A DNA stretch of 8,724 bases from an uncultured Alphaproteobacteria bacterium (GCA_929200295.1 CAKMZE010000108.1:368-9091), one strand, 5' to 3'; positions 1-6,664 are shown, counted from the first letter of the stretch. Translations and numbers: made by a program. Notes: generated by a model from the letters alone, not told the origin.

Positions 1-807
1 CCAGAATATGCGTTTGATTGTGATACGTTTGAAAGATTGAGCAAGGCAATCTGGAAAGTTGAGCCTGATTTAGAGTTTATTATCGCGGGCAGTTCCACGA
101 ATTGTGAAAAAAACGCAGCTGGTAATCGAGAAAAGGCGAATTATGTGCTCACAGCACTTAACTATGATTCAGGGATCAAAGATGATAACAAACGAAGAGT
201 TCACGTCGCGAGCCGCCGCAAGCACCATCGTTGGCGGCTAGATCGTAGTCAAGTGCGTGAATATGCGCTTGCCAGTAGTCTTAATCCGGCTGTTAAGGCG
301 TGGTGGGAAGATCATCGCATTGAAACGCCAGAGTTATATTTTCACCAGTTCCGCGAATCTTCCACATTTGTCACGATGATCTGCGAGGATCTAGCGCGCA
401 ATGATCCCTGTCATGAAATCCTGCGTTCAATTGGGCCAAATCTATTGTTTGCGCTACTCATGGATGGCCCCCAGCTCGAGGAACGTTGGTCGGCGCGCTA
501 TGCATCGAGCCTTGCGGATGATCCCGGCTCTGCCGTGCTAACATTTACATCCTATGGGTTGATTGACCGGATGAATAAGACAGAGCGTTATCCAGAAAAC
601 CGCGCGATTGCGCTCTGGAAAGATGATTCTGGTGACATTCAGAAGATACTCATGCCAAAGGAAAAGATGAGCTGCGGCGTGCTTTTGTCGCTTAATAGCG
701 TCTTGGTTGAGGACCAGACGATCGACGGGCGCAAAGTCAAAAACCGCTCGTGGCGGTTCGCCAGCCAACAACCGATTGTTACTGATCTAAAACCTGCGGA
801 GGCTTAG
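1..807 (+). CDS. Nitrilase-fold (carbon-nitrogen hydrolase-like) protein, 5'-partial
   Basis: The frame is open from base 1 to the TAG at 805-807 (268 residues), so the gene very probably begins upstream of the window; the first internal start-like codon (TTG at 37) has no convincing ribosome site. The visible part resembles the C-terminal two thirds of a nitrilase-superfamily domain. A Lys in RRKHHRW (about residue 74) fits the catalytic lysine, and MICEDLAR (Cys about residue 128, codon 382-384) fits the nucleophile cysteine followed by Glu. It is followed by a PNLLFALLMDGPQ strand, a W-x-x-R-Y-A-x-x-L helix and a TFTSYGLIDR strand, the usual order after the cysteine. The family's first catalytic Glu would lie off the left edge. 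About 60 residues after the fold end in a basic, non-conserved tail. Family members cleave C-N bonds of nitriles or amides; the substrate here is unknown. It could be a free enzyme or the C-terminal domain of a larger protein. Its stop codon coincides with the start of an IS remnant, so the native C-terminus may be altered. Confidence 0.65.
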   Translation, partial: PEYAFDCDTFERLSKAIWKVEPDLEFIIAGSSTNCEKNAAGNREKANYVLTALNYDSGIKDDNKRRVHVASRRKHHRWRLDRSQVREYALASSLNPAVKAWWEDHRIETPELYFHQFRESSTFVTMICEDLARNDPCHEILRSIGPNLLFALLMDGPQLEERWSARYASSLADDPGSAVLTFTSYGLIDRMNKTERYPENRAIALWKDDSGDIQKILMPKEKMSCGVLLSLNSVLVEDQTIDGRKVKNRSWRFASQQPIVTDLKPAEA

Positions 808-1040
808 AGCGTTTCCTGATCATTTTGAATCGTGAGTGGTCCCCATGGGTGTGATTTTTCTGATTCTGTGTTGATCAGGAGGAAAAATTTATGCCCACAT
901 CCTTGTCACCGGATATTCGCTATCGTTTTCAGGTTCAGCACCGAGAGGGACTTTCGGGGCGGGGGATCGGGCGCAGATTGCTGATTTCGGTCGCAACAGC
1001 CGTTCGGTTTGCAGCGTGCCTGCGGCGAACTGGGAACCTT
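807..1040 (+). mobile_element. Left-end remnant of an IS630-like insertion sequence
   Basis: Directly after the nitrilase-like gene comes a non-coding leader of about 83 bases with an AT-rich, partly symmetric sequence, then a strong ribosome site and the start of an IS630-type transposase. IS630 elements insert at TA dinucleotides, and the TA of the upstream TAG stop (805-806) is where the element would begin; this boundary is inferred, not proved. The remaining roughly 85% of the transposase and the right end are absent. The end is uncertain: transposase-like sequence fades near 1040, just before the tail of the regulator gene on the other strand. The remnant cannot transpose by itself and marks a rearrangement junction between accessory DNA on the left and more conserved genes on the right. 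Confidence 0.55.
815..879. repeat. Inverted repeat in the IS-remnant leader
   Basis: CCTGATCA at 815-822 is matched by its exact reverse complement TGATCAGG at 872-879, 49 bases apart and just upstream of the transposase start; the right arm overlaps the ribosome site. It could form a long-loop hairpin hiding that site, as seen in IS elements that suppress outside transcripts, or the arms could be transposase-binding sites. The arms are short, so chance is possible. Confidence 0.35.
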
Positions 1041-1127
1041 ACTTCAGCGGCTAACCCCCTCCCGGGCTATGCATCGGCCAGGCCCGAAATGCAAAAGGCA
1101 CGCGGCCCTCGATCCGGTCTTTTTTAG
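891..1127 (+). pseudogene. Truncated IS630-family transposase, N-terminal helix-turn-helix only
   Basis: The start ATG at 891 is preceded by AGGAGG (877-882) at 8-nt spacing, a near-ideal ribosome site. The first 50 residues have the IS630 N-terminal pattern: SPDIRYR, then REGLSGRGIGRRLLIS with a helix-turn-helix (about residues 18-40), then a VRFAACLRRTG stretch matching the usual end of that DNA-binding domain. After about residue 50 (nt 1040) the frame runs on to a stop at 1125-1127 but no longer looks like transposase. It also lies antisense over the 3' end of the AraC-family gene, so that part is a chance read-through. IS630 transposases are around 300-350 residues with a DDE catalytic domain, which is wholly missing here. 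A short DNA-binding peptide could still be made, but no function is supported. Confidence 0.6.
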
Positions 1128-2088
1128 GAGAAAGCCCAAAGCGCGCATGATAGGCGCGGCTAAAATGCACTTGGCTCGAAAACCCAGAGGCAACGGCCAC
1201 CTCACTCAGCTTCATTTCTGTTTGTGTGACCAAGCCACGCGCGCGATCAAGGCGAATGTCACGGTAATATAAAACAGGTGTTTTATGAACGTAGTTTTGG
1301 AACAAACGCGCCAAATGCCGTTGTGACACACTCAGCTGTGCGGCAATCTCAGGGATAGAAAGCGGCTCTTCGAGGTGGGCTTCCATGACATCGATCGCCC
1401 GCCGGACAAGCCCTGGCATCGTATGTCCAATCGGCTCAAGCTGATCAGGGTTTTGCGTGGCCTCGGCCCCACGCACGTTGTGATGGAAAATATATCGCGC
1501 AACCGCGTTCGCAGGCCCCGTACCAAAGGTGTCGCGCAGAATATTAATCGCCAGATCTGCCGCAGCCAGCCCACCGCAACAGGTGAAAACATCATCGTCA
1601 ATTTCGAACAGGCTTTCTGTGACTTCCACATCTGGATAAAGCTCGTGAAACGCATCGATATGCTCATAATGCACCGTTGCGCGCTTTCCGTTCAAAAGCC
1701 CCGCTTTAGCGAGAATAAAACCACCTGTATCCAATGCGCCAATTTTAGCACCCCTTTTTGCCCATCGCAAAAGCGCCTTTGATATGTCTGGGCTATGATG
1801 ATGCTCTGGCGTCCAGCTCGATGACACGACAACAAAATCAGGGGGGATTTCTGCCACTGCGGCCAATGGTTCTGTTACAAGCGCCATCCCGTTACTTGTT
1901 TGAATCGCCCCACCTTCCAAGGAGACGATCTGCCAGTGAAACTGATTTGCCCCCACCAGATAATTCGCCACACGAAAGGGATCTAGAAAGGCCGATGTCG
2001 CCGCTAAATTACAATGCGGTGTGGCAAGGATGATGAATGAGGTTACTTTATGAGGTGCCGTGACCATGTCGATAAATCTACATTTCAC
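1051..2088 (-). CDS. GlxA-type AraC-family transcriptional regulator (DJ-1/PfpI-like sensor domain)
   Basis: A 345-residue regulator with two domains. Residues about 16-195 form a class-I glutamine-amidotransferase/DJ-1-like domain (FIILATPHCNLAA at the start, GALDTGGFILAKAGLL at 117-132, FTCCGGLAAADLAINIL at 168-184) that in this family senses a ligand rather than catalysing. Residues about 225-325 form the AraC DNA-binding domain with two helix-turn-helices (IPEIAAQLSVSQRHLARLF at 245-263 and LSEVAVASGFSSQVHFSRAY at 294-313) and the family ending FGLSPKKDR. The amidotransferase-like domain recalls the GbdR/CdhR group that activates choline, glycine-betaine or carnitine catabolism; that assignment is inference, as no catabolic genes are in the window. 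The GTG at 2088 is the longest start, but an ATG at 2067 (M8) is equally plausible; neither has a clear ribosome site. The gene lies 30 bp after tetR on the same strand. The last 20 residues run up to the IS-remnant junction and may not be the ancestral C-terminus. Confidence 0.88.
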   Translation of the reverse strand: MKCRFIDMVTAPHKVTSFIILATPHCNLAATSAFLDPFRVANYLVGANQFHWQIVSLEGGAIQTSNGMALVTEPLAAVAEIPPDFVVVSSSWTPEHHHSPDISKALLRWAKRGAKIGALDTGGFILAKAGLLNGKRATVHYEHIDAFHELYPDVEVTESLFEIDDDVFTCCGGLAAADLAINILRDTFGTGPANAVARYIFHHNVRGAEATQNPDQLEPIGHTMPGLVRRAIDVMEAHLEEPLSIPEIAAQLSVSQRHLARLFQNYVHKTPVLYYRDIRLDRARGLVTQTEMKLSEVAVASGFSSQVHFSRAYHARFGLSPKKDRIEGRVPFAFRAWPMHSPGGG

Positions 2089-2093
2089 GACCG

Positions 2094-2109
2094 TTTATGT
2101 AAACATAAA
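2094..2109. promoter_or_regulatory. Palindromic operator candidate between tetR and the AraC-family gene
   Basis: TTTATGTAAACATAAA has perfect 7-bp arms (TTTATGT / ACATAAA) around a 2-bp centre. It lies in the 30-bp gap between the two regulator genes, 6 bp upstream of the GTG start or 27 bp upstream of the ATG start of the AraC-family gene. A site here could control the downstream regulator separately from tetR. Which protein binds is unknown. Confidence 0.45.
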
Positions 2110-2118
2110 TGGCTTTGA

Positions 2119-2736
2119 TCACACACCGTAGCGCGCAAGAAACGTCTCAACCGCTCCTTTCGCAATGCGGCGCAACTCCTCTTTGCTAAATGTCGTGGCG
2201 ATATTAAACACCATGCGCGGGAAAATATCCGCTTTGCAAAGCTCAACAAATTGATCAGCGGCCAATGGGATATCTGTCACGCGCAAGACGCCCCCCGCAT
2301 TTGCATCTGCGAGAAATGCGCTAATATCAGCGCGTAATAGCATGGGCCCGCTTTCATAAAACGCCCGTCCCAATTCTGGGAAACGGTCGCTTTCGGCCAC
2401 GCAAATGCGAAAAAACCGCTGGTTAAATGGTGATGTAATGGTTGTTACAATCTGCATCGCTGCAGATTGTAGAACCGCATCCAAAGGGCCTGTCATATCA
2501 ACCTGCGCCCGGGCTGTTTCCGCTTGCCGCCGACATTCTACTTGCACGACTTCTTGAAACAAAAGCCGCTTATCGGGAAAGTACTTATAGAGCGTGGCTT
2601 TCGAAACCGCGGCCTCTTTGGCGATATCATCCACACTTGCGCCCTCAAAACCGTCGCGCAAAAAAACACTCCGCGCGCCGGTAAGCACCTGATCAAATTT
2701 ACGCCCGCGCGTAATATGTGTCTGATCTTTCAGCAT
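2119..2736 (-). CDS. TetR/AcrR-family transcriptional regulator
   Basis: At 205 residues this is typical for a TetR-family repressor. The N-terminal DNA-binding domain (about residues 13-60) shows the family pattern: a first helix ending ARSVFLRDGFEGASVDDIA, the helix-turn-helix VDDIAKEAAVSKATLYKYF (35-53), then PDKRLLF. The rest is a helical ligand-binding and dimerisation domain (FNQRFFRICVAESDRFPELGRAFYESGP, about 103-131) of the type found in AefR/AcrR-like members with the TetR_C_7 kind of C-terminus. The ligand cannot be read from sequence. The ATG at 2736 is chosen because the domain begins normally after it; a purine-rich GGGGAT sits about 14 nt upstream, so the ribosome site is weak. 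The gene has its own candidate promoter with an overlapping palindrome, which fits autorepression. It is separated from the cofactor operon upstream by the hairpin repeats, and is followed after 30 bp by the AraC-family gene, which it may control. Confidence 0.9.
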   Translation of the reverse strand: MLKDQTHITRGRKFDQVLTGARSVFLRDGFEGASVDDIAKEAAVSKATLYKYFPDKRLLFQEVVQVECRRQAETARAQVDMTGPLDAVLQSAAMQIVTTITSPFNQRFFRICVAESDRFPELGRAFYESGPMLLRADISAFLADANAGGVLRVTDIPLAADQFVELCKADIFPRMVFNIATTFSKEELRRIAKGAVETFLARYGV

Positions 2737-2762
2737 GACCGGTCTATCCCCATGAAGGCTCT

Positions 2763-2792
2763 ATTCTAAACTCTTCAGTTCAGTTATTTCAA
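2763..2792 (-). promoter_or_regulatory. Candidate sigma-70 promoter of tetR
   Basis: Read on the minus strand, TTGAAA (2787-2792) and TAGAAT (2763-2768) are separated by 18 bp, close to the -35/-10 consensus. The start of transcription would fall near 2755, giving a leader of about 20 nt before the ATG at 2736. Confidence 0.45.
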
Positions 2793-2796
2793 CTGA
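2775..2796. promoter_or_regulatory. Palindromic operator candidate overlapping the tetR promoter
   Basis: TCAGTT (2780-2785) and AACTGA (2791-2796) form an inverted repeat with a 5-bp centre (ATTTC). The left half is duplicated as an overlapping TCAGTTCAGTT starting at 2775. The site overlaps the -35 element, the usual place for TetR-family autorepression. Confidence 0.45.
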
Positions 2797-2818
2797 TTTT
2801 CAACAGAATATTCTTATC

Positions 2819-2867
2819 CATTCTTAGGTTTTGAAATATCCCGGGGGTCTGGGGGCTGGCCCCCAGG
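2819..2867 (+). repeat. 49-bp intergenic repeat, copy 1
   Basis: This stretch is identical over all 49 bases to 8674-8722, in the same orientation. It starts CATTCTTAGG, passes through TTGAAATATCCCGGGGG and ends in the hairpin CTGGGGG-CTGG-CCCCCAG. Similar GC-rich hairpin elements are, from memory, scattered between genes in Rhodobacterales genomes. Here it lies between the end of the cofactor operon and the tetR promoter. Confidence 0.85.
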
Positions 2868-2897
2868 AATGCCCGTGTCTGGGGGCTGGCCCCCAGG
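2847..2897. terminator. Tandem GC-rich hairpins downstream of the cofactor operon
   Basis: The 21-bp unit from GTCTGGGGG to CCCCCAGG occurs at 2847-2867 and again exactly at 2877-2897, a 30-bp period with a 9-bp linker. Each forms a 7-bp stem (CTGGGGG/CCCCCAG) with a 4-nt loop. The nearer hairpin is 20 bp beyond the GNAT stop codon on the minus strand, so it probably ends or protects the operon transcript. No U-tract follows on either strand, so this is not a textbook intrinsic terminator. Confidence 0.55.
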
Positions 2898-2917
2898 TAT
2901 CGCCTCGCCTTGCGCCG

Positions 2918-3499
2918 TCACCCAATTGCGCGCACCATCGTCGTCGCACTACGAAACCCAAAGATATGCCGCAAAGGCCCAAGCTGCACCGTTTGCACAG
3001 CCACAAACCCGCGACGCTCATAAAGCTGACGGGCGCGTGGGTTGCTATCAATCACATCAAGCCGGATTTCTGCATACCCGCGCGCAGCGGCCTCTTTTGA
3101 GATCGCATCTAACAGCGCTGTCCCCACACCTTGCCCACGTGCTTCGGGGGTGACAAAAATCCCATCCATCAAAAATCGATTATTCTCGGTATCGCGCTCA
3201 AGCAAGGCGATCAACACAACCCGCCAAAGCGCACCCAAAAGGCCGTAAACAGCAACCATATCGCGCATGCCACCACCAACCAGCGCGCTTTGTCGCGTCT
3301 TATAGCCAACAACCCCCAAAAGCCGCCCCTTGTCATCAACCGCCGTAAGCGCATGCGTCGGGTCAAGCACGCGGTCCAAAAACGCCCATGCTTTGTGATC
3401 AGGGCCGAGCACCGCACCCAGCTTACCGCCAAATGCCTGCCAATAAAGGCGGGCGGCGGCCTCGCGATGGGCAGGCAATATGCTCTGGTGAATTCTCAC
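2918..3499 (-). CDS. GNAT-family N-acetyltransferase
   Basis: A 193-residue member of the GCN5-related acetyltransferases, which move an acetyl group from acetyl-CoA to an amine. The C-terminal half carries the fold: a GIFVTPEARGQGVGTALLDAI segment (113-133) with the pyrophosphate-binding RGQGVG loop at 121-126, then IRLDVIDSNPRARQLYERRGF (145-165), the typical beta-5/alpha-4 region. Residues 1-110 are less conserved and contain a hydrophobic stretch (MVAVYGLLGALWRVVLIALL, 81-100), which could pack in the fold or touch a membrane. The GTG start overlaps the TGA of the MoeA fusion by 4 bp (GTGA); an alternative start inside would cut into the fold's first strand. It is the last gene of the five-gene cofactor operon. 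The substrate is unknown: it could be a small-molecule amine, a protein N-terminus, or something tied to formate dehydrogenase or cofactor maturation, the last being inferred from position only. Confidence 0.87.
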   Translation of the reverse strand: MRIHQSILPAHREAAARLYWQAFGGKLGAVLGPDHKAWAFLDRVLDPTHALTAVDDKGRLLGVVGYKTRQSALVGGGMRDMVAVYGLLGALWRVVLIALLERDTENNRFLMDGIFVTPEARGQGVGTALLDAISKEAAARGYAEIRLDVIDSNPRARQLYERRGFVAVQTVQLGPLRHIFGFRSATTMVRAIG

Positions 3500-5595
3500 A
3501 AGCCAAAGCTCTCAAACGGAATATAGGTCACCGATGTGCCGGGTGAGATTTGCACAGCCTCATCAGGCAGCTCTACTAGGCCCGTGGCCCAGCTTAGCCC
3601 TGAAATACGCCCCGATCCTTCGGAGCCAAAGACGCTCACCGCGCCGCTTTCTATTCGTGCGCGCAGATACTCACGGCGGCCTGCTTTCTTACTCTTTGAA
3701 AACCCTGCGGGCATCGCATAGCTCTGCGGCTCAAGCCACGCGCCACCTGCCAAGACCGAAAGCGCAGGGCGCGCAAAGATCAAAGCACAAATTTGCGCCG
3801 CCACTGGGTTACCCGGCAGACCAAAGATAGGTGTTCCATGCCATAGCCCCAAGGCAAGCGGGCGCCCTGGTTTCATCGCAATACGCCACAGCACATGTGT
3901 GCCTGTCTCAGTCAGCAAGGCTGACATATGGTCTTCGTCCCCGCCTGATGCACCGCCAGAAGTCAGGATCGCATCGCAGTTTTCCGCAGCCGCATCCAAT
4001 TGCGCGCGTAGCTTATCACGATCATCAGGCGCACGCCCAAGATCGACAACCTCATAACCCCAAGCCCGCAACGTCGCGCAGAGCATCGGGCGATTCGCAT
4101 CATAGATCTGCGCATCCGTGATATCCGCACCCGGATCAGCCAGCTCATCACCGGTGGATAGCACACCGACGCGTAGCTTTTTACGCAGCTTAACCTCTCC
4201 GACACCGGCCGCGGTCAGTGTCGCCAGATCAGCAGGCGTCAACATGCGGGCCTGCGGCAAGATCAGATCGCCTGCTTGCATATCCTCGCCTGCGGGGCGC
4301 GCATTTGCACCAGCCTTAAGCGGTCCGTGAAATGCAATGTGTTGGCTATCCGTAGTGACATCCTCTTGCAAGATCACCGTATCCACACCCTCAGGCAAGT
4401 TCGCCCCTGTCAGGATACGCACCGCATGACCCTGAGGCACGGCATGCGGATATGGCGCGCCTGCTGCGGCGCGTCCTTCGACCAATGGCATCTGATGTGC
4501 CCCTGCATCTATAGGCCCTGCGAACCCATAGCCATCGACAGCCGCATTCGCCTGTGGCGGATGCGCCCGTTTTGCATTGGCATCCGCCGCAAGGATACGC
4601 CCAGCGGCCCAAGCCACATCGCCCGTCTCAATATCTGTCACAGGATGCAACGCATCGCGCAGATGCTTTAATGCATCTGCAACTGGTGTCCAATACGCGC
4701 CTTGCGGCATCGCAAAACAATCATTGCGCAAAGGCGGTGGTGCAAGAGACATGTTATGCTGTTCCAATTCATCCTCATTGCCAAGGCCAAGCACCCAGCC
4801 TTCATCCGCGCGCGGCCTGTCTAAGATAGTCGTCATCAGCCTCACAGGCAATGTGGCAAAGGTCTGCGCAAAAAGCCGAACCTGTTCTGCATCACGGATT
4901 TGGCCAGCGCCACAGCGCTGTGCCAATGCATTTGGCATGAGGGAAAAGAACGTTTCGGCCAATGTGATCGCACGATCAGGCGCCTCAAACGGCCAAACCC
5001 CGAGATCTGCCGCAAAATGATGCCGCAGGCGCGAGAGCATCGGCATGCCCATAATCACCTGAGACCCAACAGCCCCGGCGCCAGCCAATTGCCAGGGTGA
5101 GAACGCACCCTTTGCTTGCGCATCAGTGCTGCGTTTTTCGGGGAATACGGTACAGCTACGCTCACTGCCTTTGCGCGGTAAATCGGGGACATCGCGCTGA
5201 AGTCCGTTCCCCCAGAACGGACCGACCCCTTTGAACTGCGCATTAATCTGACCTGCGAGATCAAACCGATTATTGGCTTTCGGGCTGTCTTTGACCCGTG
5301 CGGCAAACCAATCCCATAACGCAAGCGGGTCCTTATCCCCTGTCAACGCCTCTGCAAACCCTGTTGGAAAAGCAAAGCATAGATCAAACCCAACAAGCGT
5401 GTTGCGCCCCGCCGCATGCTCTGCGGTAAGTGTGTCCATCAACCAGCTCTCAGCAACCTGTCTATTACGATGGTAAAGCGGCGATTGCGTCTCAAACCTT
5501 GTAGCGTAGCATGTCCAAATTGCGTCTTTCTTTGGTGTGGCACCGCGATCATTGCCGCCGGACCAATCAACCATAATGACCGTATCAAAGGTCAC
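3496..5595 (-). CDS. moeA: MoeA molybdopterin molybdenumtransferase with an extra N-terminal RNase H-like domain
   Basis: At 699 residues this is about 300 longer than ordinary MoeA (around 400). Residues about 305-699 are a complete MoeA, which ligates molybdate to adenylylated molybdopterin: VDGYGFAG (353-360), RILTGANLPEGVDTVILQED (393-412), RPAGEDMQAGD (433-443), VLSTGDEL (478-485), the MoCF core LTSGGASGGDEDH (544-556) and FGLPGNPVAAQ (591-601), and a MoeA C-terminal domain (about 620-699). Residues 1 to about 300 are an added domain opening MVDWSGGNDRG (8-18), with VGFDLCFAFP (68-77) and a later RDAEQ (234-238). An Asp-Trp-Ser-Gly first strand and a second Asp strand recall RNase H-like folds such as DUF429, but the match is weak and its role is unknown. 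The start is GTG at 5595, overlapping the mobB stop by 4 bp, with GAGG 7 nt upstream. It is in an operon with mobA, mobB and fdhD, so it supplies molybdenum cofactor for formate dehydrogenase. Confidence 0.9.
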   Translation of the reverse strand: MTFDTVIMVDWSGGNDRGATPKKDAIWTCYATRFETQSPLYHRNRQVAESWLMDTLTAEHAAGRNTLVGFDLCFAFPTGFAEALTGDKDPLALWDWFAARVKDSPKANNRFDLAGQINAQFKGVGPFWGNGLQRDVPDLPRKGSERSCTVFPEKRSTDAQAKGAFSPWQLAGAGAVGSQVIMGMPMLSRLRHHFAADLGVWPFEAPDRAITLAETFFSLMPNALAQRCGAGQIRDAEQVRLFAQTFATLPVRLMTTILDRPRADEGWVLGLGNEDELEQHNMSLAPPPLRNDCFAMPQGAYWTPVADALKHLRDALHPVTDIETGDVAWAAGRILAADANAKRAHPPQANAAVDGYGFAGPIDAGAHQMPLVEGRAAAGAPYPHAVPQGHAVRILTGANLPEGVDTVILQEDVTTDSQHIAFHGPLKAGANARPAGEDMQAGDLILPQARMLTPADLATLTAAGVGEVKLRKKLRVGVLSTGDELADPGADITDAQIYDANRPMLCATLRAWGYEVVDLGRAPDDRDKLRAQLDAAAENCDAILTSGGASGGDEDHMSALLTETGTHVLWRIAMKPGRPLALGLWHGTPIFGLPGNPVAAQICALIFARPALSVLAGGAWLEPQSYAMPAGFSKSKKAGRREYLRARIESGAVSVFGSEGSGRISGLSWATGLVELPDEAVQISPGTSVTYIPFESFGL

Positions 5596-6083
5596 AAACC
5601 AACCTCAGCAAGGATAAACGCAGCAATCGCTGGGGTGTCATCCAAATCAAACACAGGGCGATCACATTTGACTACGGTGTCACTTGCGATAGCTCGGATT
5701 GTTGGATCGTCCGGCGCGATCAGCGCATGACCAGCCGCGTTGCGATGTGCCTCGATCTTAGGATGGTGATCACGCTTCCATCCTTCGATCAACACCAGAT
5801 CGACAGGGGCCATCTGCCCAAGCAGATCTTGCAATGTTGGTTCTGGCGCACCCCGCAGCTCTGTCATCAAGGCCCAGCGATGCGCAGACGAAAGCAGCAC
5901 CTGCTGCGCACCCACCGCCCTATGGCGAAAACTATCTTTGCCGGGATGATCAATATCAAAACTGTGATGCGCATGTTTCAACGTCGACACCGTGAGCCCA
6001 CGCGCAGTGATATCAGCAACAAGCCGTTCCATCAGCCCTGTTTTGCCCGCGTTCTTATACCCAGCAATGCCAAAGATTTTCAT
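5592..6083 (-). CDS. mobB: MobB, molybdopterin-guanine dinucleotide biosynthesis adaptor GTPase
   Basis: The 163 residues match MobB in length and motif order: the Walker A P-loop GYKNAGKT (8-15), the STLKHAHHSFDIDHPGKDS segment (33-51) with FRHRAVGA (52-59) typical of MobB, and a Walker B-like strand LVLIEGWK (96-103) followed by KIEAHR. MobB binds GTP and is thought to hand it to MobA or assist transfer of the finished dinucleotide cofactor; it is not strictly essential in organisms where it has been tested. The ATG at 6083 overlaps the mobA stop by 4 bp (ATGA), with GAGG about 10 nt upstream, and its own stop overlaps the MoeA-fusion start. The P-loop begins at residue 8 as in other MobB proteins, so the start is well supported. 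Confidence 0.95.
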   Translation of the reverse strand: MKIFGIAGYKNAGKTGLMERLVADITARGLTVSTLKHAHHSFDIDHPGKDSFRHRAVGAQQVLLSSAHRWALMTELRGAPEPTLQDLLGQMAPVDLVLIEGWKRDHHPKIEAHRNAAGHALIAPDDPTIRAIASDTVVKCDRPVFDLDDTPAIAAFILAEVGL

Positions 6084-6664
6084 ATAAGCATCGCCTCAGC
6101 TTGGGTTAAATCATCCGGTGTATTGACGTTAAAAAAGGCCGCATCATCCGGAAATACCGCAGACCCTGCCTGATGTTGATCCGTCCATAGCACCACCTTG
6201 CGCATACCGTTCTCAAGCTGCATACGCAGGTCATCCCGCAAAGCGACAGGCCAGATCCCAAATGTTGGCTGCCGCCCTGATGGCGATGCCGCAAGGGCGA
6301 GCCCCGCGACATTTGCAGCCAATTGCAATTGTGGCACCAAATCACAGGGCAGAAACGGCGTATCAGCCGCTGCCGTCACAATATGCGTATGACCCTGTGT
6401 CGCAGCATAATCCAACCCAGCCAACACACCCGACAACGGCCCCGCAAAGCCTGCAATCGGGTCTGCCACAACGGGTAAACCATAATCACCAAACCGCTGC
6501 GGATCACCGTTTGCATTCAAAACAATCGCCGCCACTTGTGGCGCGAGACGGTCAATGACACGTTGTAAAATCGGTGTGCCAGCCAGCGGCAATAGCCCCT
6601 TATCACCGCCACCCATCCGGGTCGCTAGCCCCCCAGCGAGGATAACACCTAGCGGCGCATTCAT
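6080..6664 (-). CDS. mobA: MobA, molybdenum cofactor guanylyltransferase
   Basis: MobA transfers GMP from GTP to Mo-molybdopterin, making the guanine dinucleotide form used by DMSO-reductase-family enzymes such as formate dehydrogenase. The 194-residue length is normal. The nucleotide-binding signature LAGGLATRMGGGDKGLL (9-25) is intact with its Arg and Lys. IVTAAADTPFLPCDLV (95-110) carries the metal-binding Asp101, and FFNVNTPDDL (177-186) matches the conserved Asn-rich ending. ATG at 6664 overlaps the fdhD stop by 4 bp, with an AAGG ribosome site 4 nt upstream inside fdhD. The gene shows no damage. It is cytoplasmic and works with the MobB encoded next. Confidence 0.95.
   Translation of the reverse strand: MNAPLGVILAGGLATRMGGGDKGLLPLAGTPILQRVIDRLAPQVAAIVLNANGDPQRFGDYGLPVVADPIAGFAGPLSGVLAGLDYAATQGHTHIVTAAADTPFLPCDLVPQLQLAANVAGLALAASPSGRQPTFGIWPVALRDDLRMQLENGMRKVVLWTDQHQAGSAVFPDDAAFFNVNTPDDLTQAEAMLI

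Noticed and set aside
1375..1782. A 135-codon open frame on the plus strand inside the AraC-family gene
   Set aside because: It is antisense to a strongly supported regulator and has no domain pattern.
2847..2897. The two hairpin units as a minimal CRISPR array
   Set aside because: There are only two units, the linker is 9 bp, the repeat is itself a near-perfect palindrome, and no cas gene is present.
2831..3100. Small open frames through the hairpin repeats
   Set aside because: Their translations are Gly/Pro repeats made by the GGGGGCTGGCCCCC units, and they run antisense into the GNAT gene.
4577..5020. A 147-codon open frame on the plus strand inside the moeA fusion
   Set aside because: It lies fully antisense to a well-supported gene, has low-complexity Ser/Ala/Arg-rich composition and no recognisable motif; such frames are expected opposite GC-rich genes.
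5727..6173. A 148-codon open frame on the plus strand across mobB and the end of mobA
   Set aside because: It is antisense to two genes with clear motifs, and its translation resembles no family.
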